Shown in pieces: positions 55,116-64,000 of a DNA stretch of 64,000 nucleotides. The first letter of the stretch is position 1, and each line of letters begins with the position of its first letter. The stretch lies in assembly GCA_963762525.1 (NCBI GenBank), contig CAVXKT010000011.1, positions 744,001-808,000 of the forward strand, read 5' to 3'. The notes below the pieces were generated by a model. It saw nothing but the letters and a program-made list of their open reading frames with translations. It was not told the DNA's origin and made no database searches. Position numbers and translations under genes: made by a program. This DNA comes from DATFDN01 sp963762525. GTDB taxonomy: Bacteria; Pseudomonadota; Alphaproteobacteria; Acetobacterales; Acetobacteraceae.

Positions 55116-56451
55116 CCGCCCCGGCGGTGCCGCTGGTTGCGCGCCGGATGAGGAGGTCCTGTTCCGGGCCTCGGGCGAGACTTCACGGCGGCGGACTTCC
55201 TCGCCGACGCCGCCCGGATGGCGGCCGAGCTGCCCGCGGCGGACATACGTCTTCAATCTGTGCCAGGATCGCTACTGGTTCACGGTCGCCCTCGCCGCCG
55301 GCCTGCTGCGCGGGCAGGCGAGCCTGCTGACCAGCGATCCGTCGCCCGAGCGGCTGCGTGGCTCTGGCGCGACGATTCGGCGAGGTTGTCGCGGTGGCGG
55401 ACGAGGCGGCGATCAGCAGCCCGCTGCGCCACTTCTGGATCGGCCCCGGCTCGCTGGCCGACCGGCGGGGCCGATGCGCAGTCCCGATGCTCGCCGCCGA
55501 TCAGCTGGCGGCGATCGTGTTCACCTCGGGCAGCACCGGCGAGCCGGTCGGCAACCGCGAAGACCTGGGGCACGCTGGCCGCCCGCAGCATCGCCGGCGG
55601 GCGGCGCTTCGGCATGCGCGGCCGAAGCCCGGTCTCGATCGTGGGCACCGTGCCGCCGCGGCACATGTACGGGTTCGAGACGACGGTCCTGCTGCCGCTC
55701 CATGCCGCGTGCGCCAGCTGGTGCGCGCCGCTCTTCTACCCGTCCGACATGCGGGCGGCGCTGCCGCGGTGCCGGCGCCGCGCGTGCTGGTGACGACGCC
55801 GCTGCAGCTGCGCGCCCTGCTGCCGGCGCCGCGCTGCCCGCCGCTCGCCCGCGTCATTTCGGCGACCGCGCCGCTCGATCCGGCGCTGGCCGCCGAGGCC
55901 GAGCGGCGCTGGGGAACCCGAGGTGTTCGAGATTTTCGGCGCGACCGAGGTCGGCTCGATCGCCAGCCGCCGCACCGTCGCCGAGGCCGACTGGACGACC
56001 TATGACGGCGTGCGCTTGCAAGCGGCGCCGGGCGGCGTGCGGGTGATGGCGCCGCCGGCGCGCCCGGGACGCTGAACGACGTGGTCGAGCGTGCTCGGAG
56101 CCGACCCGCTTCCGGCTGATCGGGCGCGCCGATGACGTGGTCAAGCTCGGCGGCCGGCGCGCCTCGCTCGCCGGGCTCAACCGCATCCTCACCGGGATCC
56201 CCGGCGTCGCCGACGGCGTGTTCGTGCCGCCCGGACGATCTCGACGAGCGGCCGACCGCGCGGATGCAGGCCTTCGTCATCGCGCCGGAGCGTTCGGCCG
56301 AGGACATCCTGGCCGAACTGCGCGGACGGATCGACCCGGTGTTCCTGCCGCGCCGCGTGGTGCGGGTCGAGGCGCTGCCGCGCAACGAGCTGGGCAAGCT
56401 GCCGCGCAGCGCGCTGCGCGCCTGCAGGCGCAGCGGGAGCCGGGCGACTGA
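55112..56451 (+). CDS. AMP-ligase of aryl-polyene type (many frame breaks)
   Basis: About 445 residues, ANL family, expected to load an aryl acid onto the ACP. Readable pieces in order: EVLFRASGE, YVFNLCQDRYWFTVALAAGLLRGQ (start of this), AAIVFTSGSTGEPV (P-loop), VSIVGTVPPRHMYGFETTVLL, RVISATAPLDPALAAE, FEIFGATEVGSIASRR (A5), LIGRADDVVKLGGRRASLAGL (hinge) and LPRNELGKLPRSAL (catalytic Lys). At least nine frame changes of both signs. Corrected stop TGA 56449-56451. Compact size and motif wording match the cluster-specific ligase and not fatty acyl-CoA ligases. Confidence 0.78.
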
Positions 56452-56461
56452 CCCGGCGTCG

Positions 56462-56824
56462 ATGCACTGCGTCGGATGCTTTCGCATCCCGGCCGACCAC
56501 CCTGCCTTGCCGGGCCATTTCCCGGGCCGGCCGCTGGTGCCGGGCGTGCTGGTGCTGGATGCGGCGCTGGCGCTCATCGATCGCCGAGACTGCCGGGCGG
56601 GCGCTCGCCGGCTTCGCGCGCGTGAAGTTCCTCGCCCCGGTCCTGGCCGGAGCAGGAGATGGAGATCCGCTGCGCGCGCGCCGGCGACGGCGGCGTCGGC
56701 TTCGCCTGTCGCTGCGACGGCGATCGATGTCGCGTTGCAGCGGCACGGCGAGCGGCTCGCGATGACGGCTCGCACCGGCGTCGCGGCGCGCGAGCGCGGC
56801 AGCCGTCGATGCTGCTGCGGCTGA
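56462..56824 (+). CDS. Hotdog-fold beta-hydroxyacyl-ACP dehydratase, first copy (frame breaks)
   Basis: About 118 residues. FRIPADHPALPGHFPGRPLVPGVLVLDAAL carries the FabA/FabZ-type central helix motif (positions given, only the core HFPGRPLVPG is diagnostic), followed by FARVKFLAPVLAG and a C-terminal strand. Dehydrates the 3-hydroxyacyl-ACP in each elongation round. At least four frame changes in 350 bp. ATG 56462 lies 10 bp after the ligase stop; the 3' end overlaps the next gene. Confidence 0.72.
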   Translation: MHCVGCFRIPADHPALPGHFPGRPLVPGVLVLDAALALIDRRDCRAGARRLRAREVPRPGPGRSRRWRSAARAPATAASASPVAATAIDVALQRHGERLAMTARTGVAARERGSRRCCCG

Positions 56825-57658
56825 TGATCTGGATCGCGCTCCATCTCGGCTGGCCGGTCGCGCGCGCGATGCTGGTCGGCATCGCGGCCTATTTCTTCCT
56901 CACCTCCGCCGCGCGCGCGCGCCGCCTCGCGCGAGTTCCTCGCCCGCGCCCGCGGGCGCCCGCCGCCCTCCGCGGCACGTGTTCCGCCACATCCACGCCT
57001 TCGCCTCGGTCATCCTGGAGAGCGTCTTCCTGGTCGCCGGCCGGACGCGGCGCTTCCGGATCGAGATCGAAGGGCTCGAGGCGCTGCGGCGGCGCTGGCG
57101 CGGCGGGCGCGGCTGCGTGCTGCTCGGCGCGCATTTCGGCAGTTTCGAGGTGCTGCGCGCGGTCGGCCGCGATGCGCCGGTGCCGGTCCGGCCGGTGATG
57201 TTCCGCCGCAACGCCGGCACGACGACGCAGCGTTCTGGAGGCGCTCGACCCCGGGCTCGCCGACGCGGTGATCGAGCTCGGCGCGCCGGAGGCGATGCTG
57301 CGGGTGCGCGAGGCGGTGATGCGGGGCGAGATCGTCGGCATGCTCGCCGATCGCGCCTCGGCGAGCAGAAGCGGTGCGGGTGCCCTTCCTCGGCAGCCCG
57401 GCCGCCTTTCCCGCCGGGCCGCTGATCGTGGCGGCGAGCCTCGACGCGCCGGTGCTGCTGTTCTTCGGCATCCGCACCGGTCCGCGCCGATACACGCGTG
57501 CAGTTCGAGCCGTTCGCCGAGCGCATCGTGCTGCGCCGCGCGGCGCGGCCGCCGCGCTGCGGCACTGGGTCGCCGCTACGTCGCGAGCCTCGAGGCGCGG
57601 TGCCGGGCGCATCCGTTCAACTGGTTCAACTTCTACCCGTTCTGGGGCGACGCCGTGA
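56809..57658 (+). CDS. LpxL/HtrB-like acyltransferase (frame breaks)
   Basis: About 280 residues. One N-terminal membrane helix (LRLMIWIALHLGWPVARAML), then the lipid A-type acyltransferase core: HAFASVILESVFLVAGR, the HxxxxE motif in VLLGAHFGSFEVLRAVG, GEIVGMLADRAS, and a C-terminal HPFNWFNFYPFWGDA, which is typical of this family. In aryl-polyene clusters such a protein probably attaches the polyene to a lipid anchor. Frame changes near 56925, 57235, 57365, 57500 and 57560. Corrected stop overlaps the GTG of the next gene. Confidence 0.74.
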
Positions 57659-58253
57659 CGCTGCGCCGGCGGACGCCTGCTGCGCGGCCGCCTCCTGTCG
57701 CTGCCGGCGTTCGCGCCCGGCCGCCGCCCAGACCCGCGACCTGGCTCGACGAGCTGATGCGGCGCCTCGCCGCGATCCCCGCGCGACAGCGCGAGCTTCA
57801 CCGAGGAGAAGCAGATCGCCGCGCTCGACCCGCCGCTCGTCAGCCGCGGGCGGCTGATCTACGTCCGGCCCGACCATCTCGAGAAGATCACCACCGATCC
57901 GCAGCCCGAGACGCTGATCGTCGATGGCGACCGGCTCAGCATCGCAGCCGGCGGCCAGCCGCCGCAGGTGTTCGTCGCTCGGCGAGCGCAGCCCGCGATC
58001 GCCGGGCTGGTGGACAGCGTGCGCGCCGCGCTGGCGGGCGACCTGCCGGGGCTGCGAGCGCTTCTACCGCATCGAGGCGCGGGGCGGCCTGACGCGCTGG
58101 CGACTGATCGCTCACCCCCGCCGGCCCGCCGCTCGCCCGGGTGCTGCGCGCCGTCACGCTCGACGGGCGCCGGCACCGAGATCACGCGCGCATCGCGGAT
58201 CGTGCAGGCCAATGGCGACGAGCAGAGCATGACGATCACCGACCTCGCCGTGA
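57655..58253 (+). CDS. LolA-like periplasmic lipoprotein-carrier homologue (frame breaks)
   Basis: About 195 residues. A signal-peptide-like N-terminus (LLSLPAFAPAAAQTR after correction), then DELMRRLAAIPA, ASFTEEKQIAALDPPLVSRG, LIYVRPDHLEKITTDPQ, ETLIVDGDRLSI, and MTITDLA at the end, the LolA/DUF-type concave barrel. Cluster-encoded LolA homologues are thought to ferry the lipid-linked polyene across the periplasm. About six frame changes. GTG start overlaps the preceding stop. Confidence 0.72.
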
Positions 58254-60627
58254 GCCTGCCGGCGTCCGCTTCGCCGCGCCCTGCCGATCGCCGTCGCCCT
58301 GCTGGCGGCGGCGCTCGTCGCCGTCGCTCTGCTTCCGCTTCGTCGTGACTGTGCGCAGCGACATGGCGGATTTCCTGCCCGCGGGCGGCACGCCGGCCGC
58401 CCGGCTGATGCTGGACGAGCTGCGCTCGGGCCCGGCGACCAGCCTGATCCTGATCGGCATCGAGGGCGCCCCGCCGGCCGAGCTCGCGCGCATCAGCCGC
58501 GACGATGGCGGCGCGCTCGGCGCAGTCCGGGCAGTTCGCCTTCGTCGATGAACGGCGCAGCAGGCGACTGGACGGGGCGGACGAGCAGTTCCTGTTCGCG
58601 CACCGCTATCTGCTCTCCGCCGTCGACCACGCCGGCGGCGTTCGACGCGCCGGCGCTGCGCGACCGATTTCCAGCGCCTGCTCGCCGGGCTCGCCTCCTC
58701 GGCCGCGCCGCTGGTCGAGCAGTTCGGCCTGCCGACCCGCCCGGCGCCTTCTCCGATGCTCGCCCGGGTCTGGACGGCGGACAGCCGCGTGCGCGCGGTC
58801 GACGGCGTGTGGTTCGCGCCGCGACCGCGACCGCGCGCTGATCCTGTGCCGCACCGCGCGCGAACGGCCTCGACCTGGTCGGCGCAGGACGCGCGCGATC
58901 GCGGCGATCCGCGCCGGCGTTCGCAGGCGCGCCGAGCCCGGGACGGCGCGGCTGCTGGTCTCCGGGCCCGGCGGTGTTCGCGCGCGACGCGGCGCAGGCG
59001 ATCCGGCACGACGTGCGGCTGCTCTCGATCGTCTCGACCCTGCTGGTCGCTGGCGCTGCTGATCTGGCGGTTCCGCTCGCCGCTGGTGATCGCGGCGATC
59101 GCGGTGCCGATCCTGCTCAGCATGAGCGCCGCCGCGCTCGCGGTGCAGCTCGTCTTCGGCTTCGTGCACGGCGTCGCCTTCGGCTTCGGCATGACCATGC
59201 TCGGCGTGACGGTCGATTATCCGGTGCTGCTGATCGGCCATCGCAAGCGCGCCGAGGCGGCCGCCGGCACGCTGCGGCGGATCGGGGCGGCCTTCAACCT
59301 GGCGGTCGCGACCGCGGCGCTGGGGCTGACGGGGATGGTCTTCTCGCGGCTTTCCCGGGCTGTCGCAGCTCGGCCTGTTCTCGGTCGTCGGCGTGCTCGC
59401 CGCCGCCGCGGCGACGCGCTTGCTGCTGCCGCCGCTGATCGTGGCGGCCGATCTCGCGCCGGTCTCGGCCGGCGATCCGGCGCGGCTGCTGCGGATCGAG
59501 CGGCTGCGCGCGTCGGCGGCTGTGGGGCCTGCTGCCGGTCGGCGCTCGCCGGCGCCTATCTGCTCGCCGATCGGCGGCCCGCGCTTCGAGACCGATCTGG
59601 CCAATCTGAGCCCGGTGCCGGCCGCGCGCCCGGGCGCTGGACGCGGCGCTGCGGGCCGAGCTCGGCGCGCCGGACGTGGGCCAGGTGGTCGTGCTGCGCG
59701 GCGCCGAGCGCCGAGGCGGTGCTGCGGCGGGAGGAGGCGCTGCTGCCCGTGCTCGACCGGCTGCGCGCCGAGGGCGTGATCGGCGGCGCCGAGATCGCCG
59801 CCCGCTAGCTGCCGAGCGCCGCGACCCAGCTCGCCCGCCGGGCCGCCCTGCCGACCCGCCGACGTCCTCGCCCGCGGCGTGGCGCGGGCGCAGGCGGGCC
59901 TGCCGTTCCGCGCCGACGCGTTCCGCCGCTTCGTCGCCGACGTGCGGCCAGCCGGAGCATGGCGCCCGTGACGCTCGCCGACAGTGACCGCGCCGCTCAT
60001 CGCCGCCCGGCTTGCAGCCGCTGCTGTTCCGCGCGCGGGGATGCCTGGTTCGGGCTGGTCGTGCCGCGCGGCGTGACCGATCCCGGCCGGTTCGCCGCCG
60101 CCTTCGCGGGACATGCCGGGCGCCACCTATGTCGATGTCGGGCGCGAGACCAACGCGATCGTCGCGCGCTACACCGCCGCGCGCCGGGCGCTGGCTGGCG
60201 ATCGGCGCGTGCGGCCGCGCTCGCGTCCTCGCGCTCGGGCTGCGCGATCCGCGGCCGCTTGCGCGCGTGCTCGGCGCCGATCGCGGCGGCCGGGCTCGTC
60301 ACGCTCGCCGTCCTCACCGCGGCGGGCGAGCGGCTGTCGCTGATCCACATCGTCTCGCTGCAATTCGTGGCCGGGGTCGGGCTCGACTACGCGCTGTTCT
60401 TCGCCCGCCGCCAGCTCGATGCCGAGGAGCGGGCGCGCACGCTGCGCACGCTCGTCACCTGCAACGCGATGACGCTGCTCACCTTCGGCCTGCTGGCCTT
60501 CTGCCGCACGCCGCTGCTGCGCCAGATGGGCGCGACGGTCGCGATCGGCGCTGTCGCGGCGATGGTGTTCGGCTTCCTTTTCGCCGGCGCGTCCGATACA
60601 GGCCCGCAAGCCGACCGTCGGGGCTGA
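58250..60627 (+). CDS. MMPL/RND-type exporter (many frame breaks, one in-frame amber)
   Basis: About 790 residues. Two repeats of a large periplasmic loop plus five to six membrane helices: FRFVVTVRSDMADFLPAGG, RSPLVIAAIAVPILLSMSAAA, FGFGMTMLGVTVDYPVLLIGH (conserved GxxxD motif), then SLIHIVSLQFVAGVGLDYALFFARR in the second half with TLRTLVTCNAMTLLTFGLLAF. It should move the lipid-bound polyene from the inner membrane outward. More than a dozen frame changes; in addition TAG at 59806-59808 interrupts AAR-LPSAATQLARRAAL where Tyr is expected. Stop TGA overlaps the ketosynthase ATG. Confidence 0.76.
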
Positions 60628-61839
60628 TGCGACCGCTGTTCCTGACCGGACTCGGCGTGGTCAGCGCGATGGGGCGCGGCGCCGAGGCCACGCTTCGCCG
60701 CGCTGCGCGAGCCGCCGCAGCGGGCTTCGGCCCTGCGATTTCGCCGACGTGCCGCTGGCCGGCCATATCGGCCGCGTCGCCGGCGTGGAGGAGCACGCGC
60801 TGCCGCCCGGCCTCGCCCGCTTCGATTGCCGCAACAACCGCCTCGCCGACATGGCGCTGCCGCAGCGACGGCTTCGCCGATGCGGTCGCGGCGGCGCGGG
60901 CGCGCCACGGCGCCGGGCGGATCGCCGTCGTGGTCGGCACCAGCACGTCGGGCATCCTGTCGAGCGAGGACGCCTATCGCCGCCGCGACCCCGCGACCGG
61001 CGCGCTGCCGCCGGATTTCGACTACGCCAGCACCCACGACCTGTTCTCGCTCGCGCGCTTCGTGCGCGCCGCGCTCGGGCTGCGCGGGCCGGCGCTGACG
61101 CTCTCCACCGCCTGCGCCTCCAGCGCCCGGAGCTTCATGGATGCCGCGGCACCTGATCGAGAGCGGCGTCTGCGATGCGGCCGTGGTGGGCGGCGCGGAC
61201 AGCCTCTGCCGCATGACGCTGCACGGCTTCGCCGCGCTCGAGCTGATCTCGCCCGACCCGTGCCGGCCGTGCGATGCCGCGCGCAGCGGCATCTCGATCG
61301 GCGAGGCGGCCGGCTTCGCGCTGCTGGAACGGCGCCGGTCGCCGGCGGCACGGGCATCGCCCTGCTCGGCTGCGGCGCGACGCAGCGACGGCTATCACAT
61401 GTCGGCCCCCGACCCGCGCGGCGCGCGGCGCCGTCGGCGCCGATGCGCGAGGCGCTGGCGCAGCGCCGGCCTGCCGCCGGAGGCGATCGACTACGTCAAC
61501 CTGCACGGCACCGGCACGCGCGCGAACGACGCGATGGAGGATGTCGCCGTCGCCGACGTGTTCGGCACCGCGACGCCGTGCAGCTCGACCAAGGGCTGGT
61601 CCGGCCACACGCTCGGCGCCTCCGGCATCCTGGAGGCGGCGATCGCGGTGCTGTGCCTCCGCCACGGCTTGCTGCCCGGCTGCCTCGGCGTGACCGAGCT
61701 CGGACCCGTCCTTCCGCGCGCGCGTCTTGCGTCGAGAACGAGGCGGCGCCGGTGCGCCGGGTGATGAGCAACGCGTTCGGCTTCGGCGGCATCAATTGCA
61801 GCCTGGTGTTCGGCCGCGCCGAGGATGCGCTGCGCGTGA
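60627..61839 (+). CDS. Beta-ketoacyl-ACP synthase (frame breaks)
   Basis: About 400 residues. FLTGLGVVSAMGRG start; the active-site Cys lies in LTLSTACASSARSFMDAA; the two His are in VNLHGTGTRANDA and STKGWSGHTLGASG; C-terminal SNAFGFGGINCSLVF. The Cys-His-His set is complete, so this is the condensing partner. At least eight frame changes. It starts at ATG overlapping the exporter stop; the DUF3261 lipoprotein gene often found between exporter and ketosynthase in such clusters is absent. Confidence 0.8.
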
Positions 61840-62669
61840 GCGAGGTCTTCGTCGCCGGCATCGGCCTCTGCGGGCCGGGCCTGGCGGGCTGGGAGGCAGG
61901 GCTGGCGGTGCTCGCCGGCCGCGGGACTCGTGCCCGGAGCCGCCGCCGCCTGCCGCCGCCCGCGCTGCTCGCGCCCAACGAGCGCCGCCGCGCCGGCACC
62001 GTGGTGCGCCTCGCGCTCGCCGTCGCCGCAGGAGGCCGCCGAGATGGCCGGCCTGCCGCCGGCCGCGATGCGCAGCGTGTTCGCCAGCGCGAACGGCGAC
62101 GGCGCGGTGATCCACGCCATCCTGGAGGCGCTGGCGCGGCGCCGACCGGCAGGTCTCGCCCACGCAGTTCCACAACTCGGTCCACAACGCGCCGGCCGGC
62201 TACTGGTCGATCGGCACCGGCGCCGACGCGCGCGGCGACCTGCCTCGGCTGCCACGACGCGACCGTCGCCGCCGCGCTGCTGCAAGGCGGCGGCGGAGGC
62301 GCAGGTGGAGCGACAGCCGGTGCTGCTCTGCCTCTACGACGCGCCGCTGCCGGAGCCGCTGGCCCGCGTCCGGTCCGGACGAGCGTCGTTCGGCGCCGCC
62401 CTCGTGCTGCTGCCCGCGCCCGGGCCCGGCGCGCTCGCCCGGCTCGGCTCGCCTGGCGCTCCGGACCCGACGCGAGGCGGCGAGCCCGCCGCGGCTCGCC
62501 GGCGCTGCGGCGCGCTGCATGCGCAGCAACCCGGCGGCCCGCATCCTGCCGCTGCTGGAGGCGCTGGCGCGCGAGGACGGCTCGTCGCTCGCGCTTCCCG
62601 CTGCTGGACGGGCAGGTCGTCGTCGATGTGCACGCCATGCTCGACCGGCACGCGCATCCGCCGCGCTGA
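61836..62669 (+). CDS. Ketosynthase chain-length factor (frame breaks)
   Basis: About 275 residues, ketoacyl-synthase-like family without the active-site Cys. Landmarks are VFVAGIGLCGPGLAGWEAG, ANGDGAVIHAILEAL, and QFHNSVHNAPAGYWSIGTG, diagnostic for chain-length-factor partners in aryl-polyene systems. It likely forms a heterodimer with the upstream ketosynthase and sets polyene length. About six frame changes. GTG start at 61836 overlaps the preceding stop; ends TGA 62667-62669. Confidence 0.76.
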   Translation: MSEVFVAGIGLCGPGLAGWEAGLAVLAGRGTRARSRRRLPPPALLAPNERRRAGTVVRLALAVAAGGRRDGRPAAGRDAQRVRQRERRRRGDPRHPGGAGAAPTGRSRPRSSTTRSTTRRPATGRSAPAPTRAATCLGCHDATVAAALLQGGGGGAGGATAGAALPLRRAAAGAAGPRPVRTSVVRRRPRAAARARARRARPARLAWRSGPDARRRARRGSPALRRAACAATRRPASCRCWRRWRARTARRSRFPLLDGQVVVDVHAMLDRHAHPPR

Positions 62670-63097
62670 TCCCGCACCAGGGCGCGATGTGCCTGCTCGA
62701 CGCGCGTGCTGCGCCTGGGACGCGGCGGAGATCGTCTGCGCGGCGCGCTCGCATCTCGACCCCGCCAACCCGCTGCGCCAGCGCGGGCCGGCTGGGCGCG
62801 GTCGTGCGGCATCGAATACGGCCTGCAGGCGGCGGCGCTGCACGGCGCGCTGCTCGGCCGGCGGCGCGCCGCAGCCGGCCCGGCTTCCTCGCCGCGCTTG
62901 CGCGGCGTCGCCCTGCACGTCGCCGCGGCTCGACGATCCCGGCTTTCGGCGTGCTGCAAGTCACCGCCCGGATGCGAGGGGCGCGATGCCGGCCGGGCTG
63001 GCCTATCGCTTCCGCCTGCCGCCGGCGGGCGGGGAATGCCTGGTGGAGGGCCGCGGCCTGATCGCGCTCCCGCGCGGGCCGGATGCGAGGCGACTGA
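62637..63097 (+). CDS. Hotdog-family dehydratase, second copy (frame breaks)
   Basis: About 150 residues. LIPHQGAMCLLD, then ARSHLDPANPLR, GAVCGIEYGLQAAALHGALL and GLAYRFRLPPAGG ECLVEGRGLIALP in order; the motif IPHQGxMxLLD marks the second dehydratase-type hotdog protein of aryl-polyene clusters. Start uncertain (ATG 62637 overlapping the chain-length factor). At least five frame changes. Stop TGA 63095-63097 is the best corrected end. Confidence 0.68.
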
Positions 63098-63102
63098 ACG
63101 GC

Positions 63103-64000
63103 GTGAGCGAGCCTGCGACGTGCTGATCATCGGCGGCGGCCCGGCCGGGCTCCACCGCCGCCGCGCTGCTCGCCGAGCGCGGCACGGATGTGGTGCTGCT
63201 GGAGAAGGAGGCGCATCCGCGCTTCCATATCGGCGAATCGCTGCTGCCGCGGAACCTCGGCCGTGCTCGAACGGCTCGGCATGGCGGAGGAGGTCGCCGC
63301 GATGGGCGTGCTCAAGCCCGGCGCCGAGTTCGTCTCCGACGAGACCGGGCGAAGCGTCGCCTTCCCGTTCGCGCATTCGCTCGACCGCGCGCGACACGCA
63401 CGCCTACCAGGTGCGCCGCTCCGAGTTCGACGCCGCGCTCTTCGCCAATGCGCGGCGCAACGGGCGCGCGCGCGATGGAGCGCATGCGCGTCGCCGATGT
63501 CGCCTTCGCGCCGGGCGGCCGCGCCCGCGTCGACGGCGCGCGGACGCGGACGGCGGACGTCGCGCAGCTTCGCGCCGCGCTTCGTGCTCGACGCCTCCGG
63601 GCGCGACACCTTCATGGCCGGCCGGCTGCGCACCAAGCGCGCGAACAAGCACAACAACACCGCCGCGGTGTTCGCGCATTTCCGCGGCGTCGCGGCGCGC
63701 AGCGGCGAGACCGCGGGCTATATCAGCATCCATCTCGCCGAGGACGGCTGGTTCTGGATGATCCCGCTGCCCGGCGAGGTGATGAGCGTCGGCTTCGTCG
63801 GCAACCAGGCCGCCTTCAAGGCACGCGGCACGGCACGCCGGAGGATGTTCTCAGCGAGCGCCTGCAGGTCGAGCCCGACCGTGCGCGCGCGCATGGTCGG
63901 CGCCGAGCGGGTCTCGGAGGTCCACAGCGCGGGCAATTACTCCTACCGCGCCGACGCGGCCTGGGGCGAGGGCTGGATGATGATCGGCGATGCCTTCGCC
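63103..64000 (+). CDS. FAD-dependent oxidoreductase/halogenase-like protein, cut by window end
   Basis: Partial, about 300 residues in the window. GxGxxG motif in DVLIIGGGPAG, then VVLLEKEAHPRFHIGESLLP, AFPFAHSLD, YQVRRSEFDAALFANARRNG, FVLDASGRDTF and WMMIGDAFA at the edge, which is the second FAD motif. It belongs to the tryptophan-halogenase/geranylgeranyl-reductase-like group found in aryl-polyene clusters, proposed to modify the aryl head or the polyene. The WxWxIP signature of true halogenases reads GWFWMIPLPGEV here. Several frame changes. Continues beyond 64000. Confidence 0.72.

Noticed and set aside
52300..64000. Programmed frameshifting or a decaying pseudogene cluster
   Set aside because: Breaks are too many, of both signs, and without slippery heptamers or pseudoknots at consistent places; intact motifs and junctions favour sequence error over decay.
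1..64000. CRISPR arrays, tRNA/rRNA genes, transposases, integrases, attachment sites
   Set aside because: Looked for regularly spaced repeats, tRNA-like T-loops and recombinase motifs; none seen. The only dispersed repeat is the 30-bp REP-like unit.

Overview
The window is high-GC (roughly two thirds G+C by eye) and almost wholly coding. Gene content points to an alphaproteobacterium of the Rhodospirillales/Acetobacteraceae type: a squalene-hopene cyclase with HpnE, a phasin, PEP-CTERM/exosortase-associated proteins, a divergent comEC/gltX pair, an aat gene and typical ATGA/GTGA operon overlaps. No tRNA, rRNA, CRISPR array, transposase or integrase was found. This placement is inference from gene content only.

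Layout. 0-4 kb: two tandem paralogues, each with two alpha/beta-hydrolase domains. 4-11.4 kb: CBS protein, gpt, csaA, a gamma-glutamyltransferase-family enzyme, hopanoid genes hpnE-shc and a divergent LysR regulator. 11.5-19 kb: a tiny secreted peptide, a ugpAEC-type sugar/glycerol-phosphate ABC transporter without its binding protein, a TPR-glycosyltransferase, an acyl-CoA-dehydrogenase-fold enzyme, a phasin and a PEP-CTERM protein. 19-27 kb: an acyl-CoA catabolic locus (acyl-CoA ligase, paired acyl-CoA dehydrogenases, a thiolase-fold enzyme without the usual Cys, and a DUF35 partner), sprinkled with a 30-bp REP-like repeat. 27-34.4 kb: ppk2, dut, coaBC, a lone livM and a molybdenum hydroxylase in which the 2Fe-2S and molybdopterin subunits are one polypeptide. 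34.4-37.3 kb: amidohydrolase, VOC protein, aat, secreted protein.

37.3-40.6 kb is the most striking intact unit: a four-gene overlapping operon for coenzyme F420, with an F420-dependent glucose-6-phosphate dehydrogenase homologue (fgd) followed by cofE, cofD and cofC. The Fgd homologue keeps the sugar-phosphate ligands but has Lys where the mycobacterial enzyme has the catalytic Glu109. 40.6-52.1 kb: an exosortase-A-type glycosyltransferase, comEC, gltX abutting a truncated dehydrogenase, an unrecognised 458-residue protein with a hydrolase partner, a coiled-coil membrane protein, an LLM-class flavoenzyme with an intradiol dioxygenase, and a UbiE-like methyltransferase.

52.3-64 kb is the left part of an aryl-polyene/xanthomonadin-type pigment cluster: acyltransferase, GT2, polysaccharide deacetylase, ACP, AMP-ligase, hotdog dehydratase, LpxL-like acyltransferase, LolA-like protein, MMPL exporter, ketosynthase, chain-length factor, second hotdog protein and a FAD oxidoreductase cut by the window end. 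No ketoreductase is seen inside the window.

Data quality matters. About 20 single-base frame breaks are scattered over the first 52 kb, often a doubled C or G next to a CG, and they hit essential genes such as coaBC. From 52.2 kb on there are several dozen, roughly one every 100-250 bp, although motifs, codon character and start/stop overlaps persist. I read these as sequence errors, not decay, and give gene spans that bridge them.
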